Shown: positions 1 to 9,286, counted from the stretch's first letter. The stretch is 64,000 nucleotides of DNA from Andreprevotia lacus DSM 23236 (GCF_900176275.1 NZ_FWXD01000002.1:195985-259984), one strand, 5' to 3'. The notes: a model not told the origin generated them from the sequence alone. Numbers and translations are program-made.

Positions 1-129
1 GCCCAGCGCAAGCGCGAAATAAGTGTTAACAGGCCCTAGGCCGGCAGGCTGGCATGATGCATGGGCCGCCTTGCCTCGCCCGGGACTGGCCGGCATGGTC
101 GTGTGCCGGGCAGCCTGCTTGTGTCCGGT

Positions 130-1395
130 TCAGACAAATCGACGGAGCAAGATGCTCGCATTGACGCCACCAAATCCGAATCCGTTGGAAATGGCATATT
201 CAATGTCCATGCGCAGTGGGGTCTTGCGCACGATATGAACGCCGGCGGCCATTTCATCCGGGGTGTCCAGATTGAGCGTGGCAGGGGCTATCTGGTCGCG
301 GATGGCCAGCGTGGTAAAAATGGCCTCTATCCCGCCTGCGGCGCCAAGCAGATGGCCTGTTGATGACTTTGTCGCAGACACCGCAGGGCCGTTGTCCGGG
401 CCGAATACGGTCTTGATGGCGTTCAATTCGCTGCTGTCGCCCAGTTGGGTAGAGGTGGCGTGGGCGTTCAGGTGCTGTATGGCGTCTGGGCTGATACCGG
501 CTTGCTGAATGGCCAGTTGCATCGCCCGGCGTGCGCCGTTGCCGTCGGCCGGTGTCGAGGTCATGTGATAGGCATCCGAGCTGGTGCCATAGCCGACCAG
601 CTCGGCGATGGGTCTGGCACCACGGGCGAGCGCATGGTCGAGTGCTTCGATGACCAAGAGGCCGGCACCCTCGCCGATGACAAAGCCATCCCGCGCCTGA
701 TCGAACGGGCGCGATGCCTGCGTGGGGTGTTCTCCAAAGTGGGTGGACAGGGCCTTGGCGGCGGCGAAGGCGCCCACACTGACCCGATCAATGCAGGCCT
801 CGGCACCACCGCAGAGCGCGATGTCGGCCTCGCCGGCGCGAATCAGGCGCGCCGCATCGCCGATGGCCTGTACGCCGGCGGCACAAGCGGTAACAGGTGC
901 GCCCAGGGGCCCGGTGAAGCCATGCTGTATGGCAATGCTGCCCGCCGCCATATTGGCCAGGAAGCTGGGAATGGTGAATGGGGAGAGGCGGCGAGGACCC
1001 TTGCTTGCGGTGGTGCGCACCGCATCCGCTATTGCGCCAAAACCGCCGATGCCCGAGGCAATGATGGTTGCAGTCCTGGCGCGCTGCGCCTCGTGTTGTG
1101 GTGACCATTGCGCTTGCTGCAAGGCTTCCTGGGCGGCGGCAAGCGCGAACAGGATGAAACGATCCATCTTTTTCTGATCTTTGGCACTTGCGGCAGACAG
1201 CGGGTCGAAGCCGGCCGGGCAGTCTTCCGCGTAATCCGGCACCAGGCCGGCCACGGTGGCGGCAATGCCTTCCACCATGTCCGCAGGGAGAGTGACCAGG
1301 CCGGAATCACCGCGAAGCAACCGCTGCCACACGTGTTCGACACCACAACCCAGCGGGGACACGATGCCCATGCCGGTGATGACAATTCGCTTCAT
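130..1395 (-). CDS. fabF: beta-ketoacyl-ACP synthase II (FabF type)
   Basis: This 421-aa protein is a condensing enzyme that extends acyl-ACP with malonyl-ACP in the cytoplasm. It has the usual FabF/KAS II length and N-terminus (RIVITGMGIVSPLG). The Cys-His-His triad is visible: the nucleophile in VTACAAG, the first His in NAHATST and the second in GHLLGAAGG, with the conserved Lys just before it. It stands alone, with no acpP, fabD or fabG beside it. It may therefore be a second KAS serving a specialised acyl product rather than the housekeeping copy. A regulator gene ends about 100 bp upstream on the same strand. Confidence 0.9.
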   Translation of the reverse strand: MKRIVITGMGIVSPLGCGVEHVWQRLLRGDSGLVTLPADMVEGIAATVAGLVPDYAEDCPAGFDPLSAASAKDQKKMDRFILFALAAAQEALQQAQWSPQHEAQRARTATIIASGIGGFGAIADAVRTTASKGPRRLSPFTIPSFLANMAAGSIAIQHGFTGPLGAPVTACAAGVQAIGDAARLIRAGEADIALCGGAEACIDRVSVGAFAAAKALSTHFGEHPTQASRPFDQARDGFVIGEGAGLLVIEALDHALARGARPIAELVGYGTSSDAYHMTSTPADGNGARRAMQLAIQQAGISPDAIQHLNAHATSTQLGDSSELNAIKTVFGPDNGPAVSATKSSTGHLLGAAGGIEAIFTTLAIRDQIAPATLNLDTPDEMAAGVHIVRKTPLRMDIEYAISNGFGFGGVNASILLRRFV

Positions 1396-1496
1396 CTCAT
1401 TCCTTGCGTAGCTGATAAAGGGCGTACTACCCGGGTATTGCCTGCCGGAAGGCGCGACATTTCGACGCGCCCTTGCCGCAGCGGGGGCGGTTGTCG

Positions 1497-2000
1497 CTAT
1501 TCATTCCCCGCTGGCGCGGATTGCCTGCCGGCAAAGCGCTGCCGGATTTGCTGGTCGGCCGCCGGGCCGGGGACGATGGAATGGCTCTCGCGCGTGATCA
1601 ACTGGCCCGTTTCCAGATCAACCAGACCTATCCGGGCCGGGCGGCCCGAGGCCTGGTCGATCAACTGGATGGCACGCCCCTCGGGCGATAGTTGTTCGCT
1701 ACCCCATTCGACGAAGGCCAGCAGGATCGGCCGGAAGGACCAGCCCAGCTCGGTCAGCATGTATTCATGGCGGGGCGGCTTGCTGCTGTACTGCACGCGC
1801 TCAAGCAGGCCGGCGCCAACCAGATCGCTCAGCCTGCGGGTAAGCATGTTGGGTGCAATCCCCAGGCTGACTTCAAATTCGTCAAAGCGCGTCAAGCCGG
1901 ACATGGCATCGCGCAGGATGAGGATGCTCCACCATTCACCCACGCGGTTGAGGCTGCGAGCGATGGGGCAGGCCCAGGTACTGAGGTCGGTGCGTTTCAT
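1497..2000 (-). CDS. HxlR-family winged-helix transcriptional regulator
   Basis: This 167-aa protein matches the HxlR/MarR-like family. After the start comes the diagnostic N-terminal Cys (TWACPIARSL). A winged helix follows, with the phrases GEWWSILILRDA, FDEFEVSLGIAPNMLTRRL and LVGAGLLERV, and the typical Y-x-LT-ELG near residues 80-85. The C-terminal tail of about 60 residues is longer than in small HxlR proteins. I chose the ATG at 2000 because HxlR homology begins there; the open frame runs 17 codons further up, across the palindromic site. The protein probably represses its own promoter and perhaps the divergent gene at 2324. Confidence 0.85.
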   Translation of the reverse strand: MKRTDLSTWACPIARSLNRVGEWWSILILRDAMSGLTRFDEFEVSLGIAPNMLTRRLSDLVGAGLLERVQYSSKPPRHEYMLTELGWSFRPILLAFVEWGSEQLSPEGRAIQLIDQASGRPARIGLVDLETGQLITRESHSIVPGPAADQQIRQRFAGRQSAPAGNE

Positions 2001-2323
2001 CGGCTGGTCTTGGATGTAACTTTCAAAATGAAAGTAACTATATGCTATCAAGATGCAAGTAACAAGCTGCCGCAGAAGGTCTGCACAGGCCCCGGGATTG
2101 GCCAGCCTTCATCGCGTCGGGCACGCGCCGGCGCTGGCATTTGCCGCTCGGCTTGTCGGGGCGGGGCTTGCTGCCGGAAAACCGTCGCGTTCGCGCCCCC
2201 CTGCCAGGCGGGCTTTGTCCGCCTCAGTCGAGCGGGCGTGGCACGGGCGTTTCATCATCTCAGCATTTTCTTATGCTTAAATGGAGTTCAGTCCAGCTGC
2301 TGAGTTGAAGGAGTGCCTTGCCC
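2001..2323. other. divergent intergenic region, HxlR gene / 268-aa gene
   Basis: This 323-bp non-coding stretch separates two divergent genes. It holds the HxlR-type palindrome near 2016-2038, a third related half-site (GCAAGTAAC, 2055-2063), and a small inverted repeat AGCAT-N6-ATGCT (2262-2277) upstream of the 268-aa gene. I see no convincing gene and no RNA fold. Confidence 0.5.
2016..2038. promoter_or_regulatory. palindromic operator, probable HxlR autoregulatory site
   Basis: GTAACTTTCA (2016-2025) and TGAAAGTAAC (2029-2038) form an inverted repeat with one mismatch and a 3-bp spacer. It lies just upstream of the HxlR start. Another AAGTAAC copy follows at about 2057. HxlR proteins bind such paired short repeats near their own promoters; assignment to this protein is inference. 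Confidence 0.6.
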
Positions 2324-3130
2324 ATGTCGGAAATGATTTTCGAGACCCCTGTATTCATCAAAGAAATCCGTGAAACAGCGGTAGATACCGTCAAGACGCC
2401 GTTTTTTTATAACGATGGCGGCGTGCCAACCTACCTGAGCGAGCTGCCGACCGGCATCACGCCGCTGGTGCCGGCGGTGACCAACCCTGCCATGGCCATG
2501 GGCAATGAATACATCGTGGCCGATGTGATGGGGGTGAAGCAGACGCCGCCGTATGGCGTGGAAACCCAGTTGGGTTTTGCCGCCAGCGAGGTGGCGTTTG
2601 CCCCGCTGTGGGCCACGCGCGATGTGGCGGCTGCCTTCGGCATTACGCTGGTGGAGCCGGGGCAGGCGGTGATGCTGAGCAGCCCGGTGGTCGAGCTGCA
2701 GCAGATCGAATATGAGTATGGCGTGTTTGCCGGGCACTGGTCGCCGTATCAGGACACCGGCCGCAGCTTGCTGAGCGTGGTGTGTACTGATCTGGAGCAC
2801 CACAATTTTCCGCATGTGTTTGCCTCAACCGACCCGACCCAGCCCCTGGTGACGTCGGTGGCGCGCTATTGGCCCAAGCTGGGTGTCATCCGTCTGGCTG
2901 ATTTGTGGGTGCCGCGTGGCAGCGCGTTGTATATTCCGCCCAAACCGGCCTCGGCCCAGCTGGAATGCATCGACTTGCACAACAACCGCAACTCGGCGCG
3001 CGCCTGTTGGGGCGATATCCGCCAGAACAGCATCGTCACGCAGACTTTGCTGCAGAACGACAACGGCTTTTTCTACTGGTACTGGAATGCCCTGCCGACG
3101 ACGCACGGCAAGCCCGTCACCGTAGGCTGA
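2324..3130 (+). CDS. conserved-looking protein of unknown function, 268 aa
   Basis: I do not recognise a family for this 268-aa protein. It has no signal peptide or membrane segment and looks like a compact soluble protein rich in aromatic residues, Pro and Val. The C-terminus is FFYWYWNALPTT. It contains one pair of adjacent His residues (LEHHNFPHVF) and several acidic and aromatic positions that could form a ligand pocket. The ATG at 2324 is chosen because GAAGGAG (2307-2313) lies 10 bp upstream; a TTG at 2318 would be too close. It is divergent from the HxlR gene and may be its target. An acetoacetate-decarboxylase-like or other small-molecule enzyme fold is only a guess. Confidence 0.7.
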   Translation: MSEMIFETPVFIKEIRETAVDTVKTPFFYNDGGVPTYLSELPTGITPLVPAVTNPAMAMGNEYIVADVMGVKQTPPYGVETQLGFAASEVAFAPLWATRDVAAAFGITLVEPGQAVMLSSPVVELQQIEYEYGVFAGHWSPYQDTGRSLLSVVCTDLEHHNFPHVFASTDPTQPLVTSVARYWPKLGVIRLADLWVPRGSALYIPPKPASAQLECIDLHNNRNSARACWGDIRQNSIVTQTLLQNDNGFFYWYWNALPTTHGKPVTVG

Positions 3131-3278
3131 GAACCACTGACAAAACCCTGCTGGCCGCGTTGCGCTCACTTGTCGTACGACTTGTACTGCCTGCGTTTCG
3201 CGCGCCTTGCCAGCACCGTTGCACTGGGTTTTGTCAGCGGTTCTGAATCCACATCATCATTCATCCGGGAGGGATGGC

Positions 3279-4226
3279 ATGTCCGATATGTCCGATGTTG
3301 GCGAACTGGGCAGCGACGTTTACAAGACGCTGCTGGAGTCGACCAAGGCGATTCCGTGGAAAATCGACTGGGCCACCATGCGTTTTGCCTACATCGGCCC
3401 GCAGATCGAACCTTTGCTGGGCTGGCGTCAGGATAGCTGGATCAGCGCCGAGGACTGGGCTGCGCGCATCCACCCGGACGACCGCGATTACGTGGTCAAC
3501 TTCTGCATCTCGCAATCCAAGGCCGGCGTGGACCACGAGGCCGACTACCGCGCGCTGACACGCGACAACGGCTATGTGTGGATACGCGACGTGGTGCACG
3601 TGGTACGCAAGGAAAACGGCGAAGTCGATGCGCTGGTAGGCTTCATGTTCGACATCAGCGAGCGCAAGAAGACCGAGGAAAAACTGCTCAGCCTGCAGCG
3701 CGAGCTGGAGGCGCTGTCGTTCAAGGACGGGCTGACCGGCATCGCCAACCGCCGCCGCTTTGACGCCAGCCTGAGCACCGAGTGGGAAAGCGCGCGCAGC
3801 AGCGGCCAGCCGCTGTCGCTGATCCTGCTCGATATCGATTTCTTCAAACAGTACAACGACCTTTACGGCCATATCCAGGGCGATGCCTGCCTGACCGCTG
3901 TGGCGCAGACGCTCAATCTGGCGCTGGCCGGCCCGCGCGATCTGGCTGCACGCTACGGCGGCGAGGAATTCGTCCTGATGCTGCCGGAAACCGACGCCGC
4001 CGGCGCGCTGGCGGTCGCCAACCGCTGCCGGCGCCTGATCGAACGGCAGGACATCGCCCACGTGAAGTCGCCCAATGGCCGCAGCGTCACCGCCAGCATC
4101 GGCGTCGGCACCGTCGTGCCACACGATGGCCTCTCCCCAACCGATTTCATCCAGGCGGTAGACCGGCAACTGTATGCGGCCAAGCAGAACGGGCGGGACC
4201 GGATCGAGGTGGCCGACCACATCTAG
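3279..4226 (+). CDS. PAS-GGDEF diguanylate cyclase
   Basis: This 315-aa soluble protein should make c-di-GMP from two GTP. Residues 10-140 form a PAS domain of the PAS_3 type (WAARIHPDDRDYV, then a PAC-like GFMFDISERKK). A short coiled linker leads to a GGDEF domain (DGLTGIANRRRFD, then the intact active-site loop RYGGEEF). The position for the inhibitory I-site RxxD reads GPRD, so product inhibition is probably lost. No transmembrane segment is present. The start at 3279 follows GGGAGGGA by a few bases; the longer open frame upstream has no ribosome binding site. Confidence 0.92.
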   Translation: MSDMSDVGELGSDVYKTLLESTKAIPWKIDWATMRFAYIGPQIEPLLGWRQDSWISAEDWAARIHPDDRDYVVNFCISQSKAGVDHEADYRALTRDNGYVWIRDVVHVVRKENGEVDALVGFMFDISERKKTEEKLLSLQRELEALSFKDGLTGIANRRRFDASLSTEWESARSSGQPLSLILLDIDFFKQYNDLYGHIQGDACLTAVAQTLNLALAGPRDLAARYGGEEFVLMLPETDAAGALAVANRCRRLIERQDIAHVKSPNGRSVTASIGVGTVVPHDGLSPTDFIQAVDRQLYAAKQNGRDRIEVADHI

Positions 4227-4409
4227 CGTCGCCCTGCCGCGCGAACCCCGCGCGGCAATGTTGCAAACTGGCCGCAGTCAGTGGCGTGTCGCTTGTCGCG
4301 CGCTGCACCGCTGACTAGACTGCAGATTCCCTTCCGATTCGCTGCTGATCGAAGGCATGCCACTCGCCCAAAACGGCGAGTGCTAGCTCATGTCTTTGGA
4401 ATTCAGCAG

Positions 4410-5804
4410 ATGTCTGCCCATTTTTCCCGCTTATCCAAATCCTTGGCCCGCCAGGGTGTCCATGTGGACTATACGCATGGGGTGTATCGGCTCAGCCGTG
4501 CCGACGCCAGTGCCAGCGTACTGCTACCAGCCACGTTGCCGCTGGAGCAGAAAGCAGTAAAACAACTGCTCGACTTTGCTGCCGTGCGTTCAGCAGACGG
4601 CGCTCATGCTGTGTGCAAAGCCTGCGCCACGCCGGATTTTCACCCCGGCAGCGTGGTGCCGGTGGGCACGGTTGTGGCAACAGCCAGCGATTTCGTCATC
4701 CCGGCCAGCATCGGTACCGATATCAATTGCGGCATGCGTTTGATCACCACGGGTCTGACCCTTGCTGCCTTTCGGCAGATCGAACCGCAATTGCAGGCGT
4801 ATCTCACCCGAACCTTGCTGCAAAACGGTCGCGATGTGCCCTTGCACACGCAGTCCTACCGTGCCTTGTTCGACGATGGCCCGCTGGCATTCATCGACAG
4901 CCTGCATGCTGGTGGCCTTTGGTCACAGGTGGATGCACAACGGCTGGCCGACGAACTGGGAGCCTGTATTGGTCTGGATTCATTTCAGGCAGGCAGCCGC
5001 TGCGCGCCGGATGCGCTGGTCGGTGCGCGCGAGGTGATTCGTGATCCTTGCCTTGGTACGCCGGGGGGCGGTAATCACTTTGTCGAGTTCCAGTGCGTCG
5101 ATGCCGTGCTCGATCGGCATGCTGCTTACGCAGCCGGGCTGCGCGCCGACGATGTGGTGCTGATGATTCATAGCGGTTCGCGCGATTTGGGGTTTTACGT
5201 CGGCCAGCGCTGGATGGATCGTGCCCGCGCAGCGTGGCCGGCTGGCCTCAAGCACCCGGACAGCGGATTGTACGGGCTGGCTGGAGCGCTGGCGCAGGAA
5301 TACCTGACTGCCATGGGTACGGCTGCTCGCTATGCATGGGCCAATCGCCTGGTACTGGCGGAGTTGGTGCGCCAGGCGCTGGCGGCGGTCGCAGGTGTGA
5401 CCGCATCGCGGCTGGTGGTCGATGTCCCGCACAACGTGGTGCTGCAGGAGCACGGCTGGAATGTGCACCGCAAGGGCGCTACGCCAGCGCATGACGGTGA
5501 TCTGGCGCTGATACCCGGCTCTATGGGCGATGCTTCCTATCTCGCGCTTGGCCTTGGTCAATCAGACTGGCTCTGGTCATGCAGTCATGGTGCTGGTCGA
5601 CGCATGCGGCGGCAAGACGTGAGGCGCATGCGCCAGCCGGAGTCGGATGGCAGCTGGCGCTGTGTAACTCTGCGCGAGGAGCGTCGCATCGAAGAAGCGC
5701 CACAGGCCTACAAACCCATCGGCCCGGTGATCGACGCACAGGAGCAGGCGGGACTGATCCGCCCGGTGGCTCGGCTGCGGCCACTGCTGACGTTCAAGGC
5801 TTGA
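4410..5804 (+). CDS. rtcB: RtcB-family 3'-phosphate RNA ligase
   Basis: This 464-aa protein belongs to the RtcB family, which joins RNA 2',3'-cyclic or 3'-phosphate ends to 5'-OH ends using GTP and Mn2+. Visible motifs are the metal site GTDINCGMR (Asp and Cys), GGGNHFVEF (His), IHSGSRDLGF (His) and SHGAGR, whose His is the guanylylated residue. It is longer than E. coli RtcB (408 aa). HSGSRDLG departs from the usual HSGSRGLG, and the residues after SHGAGR (RMRRQ) also differ. No rtcA, archease or prfH lies nearby. The ATG at 4410 fits the family N-terminus. The gene converges on the S2P-like gene with a 20-bp gap. Confidence 0.88.
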   Translation: MSAHFSRLSKSLARQGVHVDYTHGVYRLSRADASASVLLPATLPLEQKAVKQLLDFAAVRSADGAHAVCKACATPDFHPGSVVPVGTVVATASDFVIPASIGTDINCGMRLITTGLTLAAFRQIEPQLQAYLTRTLLQNGRDVPLHTQSYRALFDDGPLAFIDSLHAGGLWSQVDAQRLADELGACIGLDSFQAGSRCAPDALVGAREVIRDPCLGTPGGGNHFVEFQCVDAVLDRHAAYAAGLRADDVVLMIHSGSRDLGFYVGQRWMDRARAAWPAGLKHPDSGLYGLAGALAQEYLTAMGTAARYAWANRLVLAELVRQALAAVAGVTASRLVVDVPHNVVLQEHGWNVHRKGATPAHDGDLALIPGSMGDASYLALGLGQSDWLWSCSHGAGRRMRRQDVRRMRQPESDGSWRCVTLREERRIEEAPQAYKPIGPVIDAQEQAGLIRPVARLRPLLTFKA

Positions 5805-5824
5805 GGCAGGCCCGGCTGCCGGGT

Positions 5825-8413
5825 TCATTCAAAACGGACCGAGCCTGCACACAGTGATGCCAACGCGTTGCGCATTGCTTCAACGCGTACGCGCTGCCAA
5901 GGTTCGGTAGCTGCCACTGGCTCGTCATGGTCATGGTTGGAGCACATGCTGCGACTGTTTCCGAACAGTTTGGCTGCCTCATCCCGCTTGCCGTTGACCA
6001 GCAAGGCATAGACCAGTTCACCCGGTTCAACCATCAGCACGGCAGGCGTGTTGCCCATACCCAGCAGGCGGGCACTCCAGCGTGTGTCCGGCTTGTGGAA
6101 AACCGCGGCATCCCGCATTGCTGCCAGCCCGCCAGCCTTGTCGCCGCCAAGCAACAGGGCCCAGGCATGGTTGAGCTGTTGCTGCTGCCTCGGCCAGTTG
6201 AATTCGGTTTCGGATGATTGAGGGTGAGGGGCGGTAAAGATGCCGAGCGCTGCCTTGTATTGTTGATGGCTAAGCAAATACCAGCCCCGTGCAGCGGTGA
6301 TCTGCTGCTGCAGGTTCTGTGTGCTGTCGTTCATGTTGCCTGTCACCGCCAGGCTGTTCAGGATCGCGAGTGCCTCTTGTGCGTGGCCTGCATCATCTGT
6401 TGCTTCAGCCTGACGTATGGTGGCGCTGATCAAGGCGTTGCCGTGGGCAGGCGCCAATTGCCGATAGTGAGCGATTGCACCAGCCAGGGCGCTGGCACGC
6501 TCGGCAGCGGTTCGGTCGGCGAGCGTCCAGAGCAGCTTGTTCAGCTGCGAATCGATCATCTGGTCGATGTTGAGCAGATTGCCATCCTTGCCGGCTGCAA
6601 TGATGGCGTCTTGTGCCTTGTCACTGTCGTCTAGCCGCAATGCCTGATCCCATGCCAGATCGACATGACGCGGGTCGCTGGCTGGCAGGCGGCTGGCAAT
6701 GTCCAGCAGTTTGCTCTGACGTACCTTGGCCGCGGCTTCATCATCAATGTCGTTGTTGAAGACGACATCAAAAGCGGTCTGAGCATTGCTGCGCTGGTCT
6801 GTTGGCTCCGTCATGGCAGGTGCTTTGTGGCCTATCCACCCCAGGTCCATTGCCAGCCAGCCGGCAAACGCCAGCGGCGCAGCCAGGGTTAGCAAGATGG
6901 CTACGCTTTCCCACCAGCGCGGGGCTTGCACCGCACGGCTGACGAATATGCCGCGCACCAGCGGGCTTAGTGCCAGATAGGATTTGCCCGGTTTCAGCGC
7001 CATTGCGCGCTCGAACAGCGGGGCCAGGCGTTCCTGTTCGCTACCGCCCGGGTCGGGTACGTGATGGAGCTTGAGTGTCTGCCACTGGTGGCGCAGGCCG
7101 AGTACCAGTACGGCCGGGATGATCCACAAGCCGGGCGATGACAGTTGCGAGGCCAGCCATGCCGTTGCGGCAATGCTCAGCAGGGTGAACAGCAGCCTCG
7201 CTGTGGGCCAGCGCTGGAACAAGGCCAGCTCCAGCAATCGCCCACCGTCGAGCGGGATGACTGGCAGCAGGTTGAACAGATTGATCACCACCGCCATGAT
7301 TGCCGCCAGCTGGGCGTGCTGGTGCCAGTCGGCCGGTGGCTGGCTACCCAGCCAGAACAGCATGCCGAAACCAGCCAGCAAGCCCGGCAGGGGGCCGGCC
7401 AGATAGGCGATGGCCTGCTTCCATGCCGGTATTGCGCTGGGGCGGCCGGTGACGACGGCGCCGACGAAGGGCACGACGAACATTTTCACATCGCGGTAGC
7501 CAAACAGCCGCATGGCGATGGCGTGGCCTGATTCATGCACCAGCAGGATGATCAGCAGCAGCACCGCTTGCTGCCAGCTGATCAGCCAGCCCCAGCCCAG
7601 CAGGCCCAGCAATGCGGTGCCGAGCAGCAGCAGCTCTTGCAGCCAGGGGCGCTTGCGGCGCAGCTGCAGGTAGCGGGTGTGTTCGGCGGCACAGAAGGCG
7701 TAATAGGCTGCTGCTGCTGCGCTCCCCTCGGTGCTGGCGCTTTGGTAGGGGCGTTGCATCAGCGCGTACTTGCGCATCACCTGGCGGGTCAGCCGCAAGG
7801 CTGTGCGCCACGGATAGAACCAGCCCCCGCCACGCTGCACCACATTCCCGCTGGCCTGCAAGGCCGGAAAGGTGGACTGCTGGAACTGGCAGATGCGCGC
7901 ATGGGCCTGCGCTTCATCCAGCGTTTGCAAGCCGTGCTGGCGTGCACGCGTCAGGTGGTCTTGCCAGTGCGAGGGCAGGTCATCCGCCCACGCGTCTCCC
8001 GAGAGGGTCGCTGGCAAGCGCACCAAGCCATATTGCGACATGCGGTTGCAGGTCAGCAGCAATGTGTCCTCGTCGGTCACGCTGAAAAACAACACCGGGT
8101 AGCCGGTGCCGAGCGAGGGCGCAAAGGTCAGCAGGGCCCAGGCTGCTTCGTCGCGATGTCGCAGCAGCACGCCGTGGCGCAGCATCGGGCCGATGTGGAT
8201 ATGCAGTGGGCGAACCGGCGCAAAGCCCAGTGCCAGCAGTTCGTCCACGGCCGCCTGCTCGTGCGCGGGCAGCGTGCGATCTTCACCCGGGGTGATGTGC
8301 GCGGGATATTCCTCGACCAGCAGGAACTGGTACACCAGCAGCACAAAGCGCATGAGCGGGCTGACCAGCAGCAGCACAAAGAACAGGGGCAGTAAATCGA
8401 GCAGACGGGGCAT
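5825..8413 (-). CDS. site-2-protease-like (M50) membrane metallopeptidase with large C-terminal domain
   Basis: This 862-aa membrane protein carries both S2P hallmarks: HESGH at about residues 293-297 in a hydrophobic helix, and NLFNLLPVIPLDGG at about 378-391. S2P enzymes cut substrates within the membrane. An N-terminal helix (5-33) precedes a soluble region of about 200 residues. The protease core (255-470) and another hydrophobic stretch follow near 530. The last 300 residues are soluble, Ala/Leu/Gln-rich and probably a helical-repeat solenoid. No PDZ domain or partner anti-sigma gene is evident. The ATG at 8413 is preferred over a TTG 13 codons upstream; neither has a clear ribosome binding site. 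The substrate is unknown. Confidence 0.8.
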   Translation of the reverse strand: MPRLLDLLPLFFVLLLVSPLMRFVLLVYQFLLVEEYPAHITPGEDRTLPAHEQAAVDELLALGFAPVRPLHIHIGPMLRHGVLLRHRDEAAWALLTFAPSLGTGYPVLFFSVTDEDTLLLTCNRMSQYGLVRLPATLSGDAWADDLPSHWQDHLTRARQHGLQTLDEAQAHARICQFQQSTFPALQASGNVVQRGGGWFYPWRTALRLTRQVMRKYALMQRPYQSASTEGSAAAAAYYAFCAAEHTRYLQLRRKRPWLQELLLLGTALLGLLGWGWLISWQQAVLLLIILLVHESGHAIAMRLFGYRDVKMFVVPFVGAVVTGRPSAIPAWKQAIAYLAGPLPGLLAGFGMLFWLGSQPPADWHQHAQLAAIMAVVINLFNLLPVIPLDGGRLLELALFQRWPTARLLFTLLSIAATAWLASQLSSPGLWIIPAVLVLGLRHQWQTLKLHHVPDPGGSEQERLAPLFERAMALKPGKSYLALSPLVRGIFVSRAVQAPRWWESVAILLTLAAPLAFAGWLAMDLGWIGHKAPAMTEPTDQRSNAQTAFDVVFNNDIDDEAAAKVRQSKLLDIASRLPASDPRHVDLAWDQALRLDDSDKAQDAIIAAGKDGNLLNIDQMIDSQLNKLLWTLADRTAAERASALAGAIAHYRQLAPAHGNALISATIRQAEATDDAGHAQEALAILNSLAVTGNMNDSTQNLQQQITAARGWYLLSHQQYKAALGIFTAPHPQSSETEFNWPRQQQQLNHAWALLLGGDKAGGLAAMRDAAVFHKPDTRWSARLLGMGNTPAVLMVEPGELVYALLVNGKRDEAAKLFGNSRSMCSNHDHDEPVAATEPWQRVRVEAMRNALASLCAGSVRFE

Positions 8414-8542
8414 GGCAGTTTCGGCAAGAGGTGTCCGGCCATTGTCCAGCAAATACAGGCTGACGCAACGCTTTCATTTTGGTCTGTTGCGCCGGGATCA
8501 AGTGACCGTCTGCGGGGCAGGGGCCGCCGGCGCATACCGGTA

Positions 8543-9286
8543 TCAGAAGCCGTAGCGTTCCAGAATCTGCTGGTAGCTGCCGTCTTTTTTCATGGCGGCA
8601 ATGCCGGCGTCGAACACCGATTGCGCCCGGCTGAGGTCACGCTTGCGGCTGAAGGCCAGATAGGTCGGGCTGGTGTCGATATCCGGCTTGAGCGGCAGCA
8701 CCTGGCCATAGAGGTTGTTCTGCTTCATCACGTAAATGGCGTTGTAGCGGTTGGCCACCATCACGTCGATGCGCCAGCTCAACAGCTTGCGCACATTGGT
8801 CAACGTATCGTTGGCCATTTCTGCATTGTGCAGCTTGCCCTGGGCCATGAGCAGGTTGAAGGCGGGGCCGTTGCTGGCCTGATTGAGCAGGCCGATGCGC
8901 AGGTCGGCCAGGCTGAGCAGATCGCCGTCAAAACGCCAGCCGTTGTCGATGTGCACGAACAGCGTGGTGGTGAAGGGAATGATGCTCTCGCGTGAAAAGA
9001 AAAACTGCGCATCGCGTTCCTGCGTGCGTGCCGTTGCGAACACGCCGTCGGCGTCCCCATTTTGCACGTCGCGCAAAGCCCGTGCCCAGGGCACGACCTG
9101 GATATCCACCTGCCAGTTGCTGCGGGCATAGGCGCTGCGGATCAGCTCGACCGCAACCCCTTGCACCTGCCCGTTTGCCTCGTATTCGTAAGGCGGATAG
9201 TTGCCGGTGACCAGCCGCACCACCTCGGCCAGCGCGGGCGCGGGCAACAGATGCAGCAGGGTGGCAATACAGCAGGCACGCAGCAT
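8543..9286 (-). CDS. periplasmic solute-binding protein, family 3 type
   Basis: This 247-aa protein has a signal peptide (MLRACC to APALA) and the SBP_bac_3 pattern: GNYPPYEY near the mature N-terminus, GVAVELI, GDADGVFATARTQER and a C-terminal repeat ending in QQILERYGF. Such proteins bind amino acids or similar polar ligands in the periplasm. No ABC permease or ATPase adjoins it, so it may be an orphan sensor-type binding protein. A related orphan lies at 38238. The ATG at 9286 starts the signal peptide directly; a TTG at 9307 is the alternative. The S2P-like gene follows 130 bp downstream on the same strand. Confidence 0.82.
   Translation of the reverse strand: MLRACCIATLLHLLPAPALAEVVRLVTGNYPPYEYEANGQVQGVAVELIRSAYARSNWQVDIQVVPWARALRDVQNGDADGVFATARTQERDAQFFFSRESIIPFTTTLFVHIDNGWRFDGDLLSLADLRIGLLNQASNGPAFNLLMAQGKLHNAEMANDTLTNVRKLLSWRIDVMVANRYNAIYVMKQNNLYGQVLPLKPDIDTSPTYLAFSRKRDLSRAQSVFDAGIAAMKKDGSYQQILERYGF

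Noticed and set aside
5811-5823. CCCGGC-T-GCCGGG between the RtcB and S2P genes as a terminator
   Set aside because: The loop would be one base, which cannot form.
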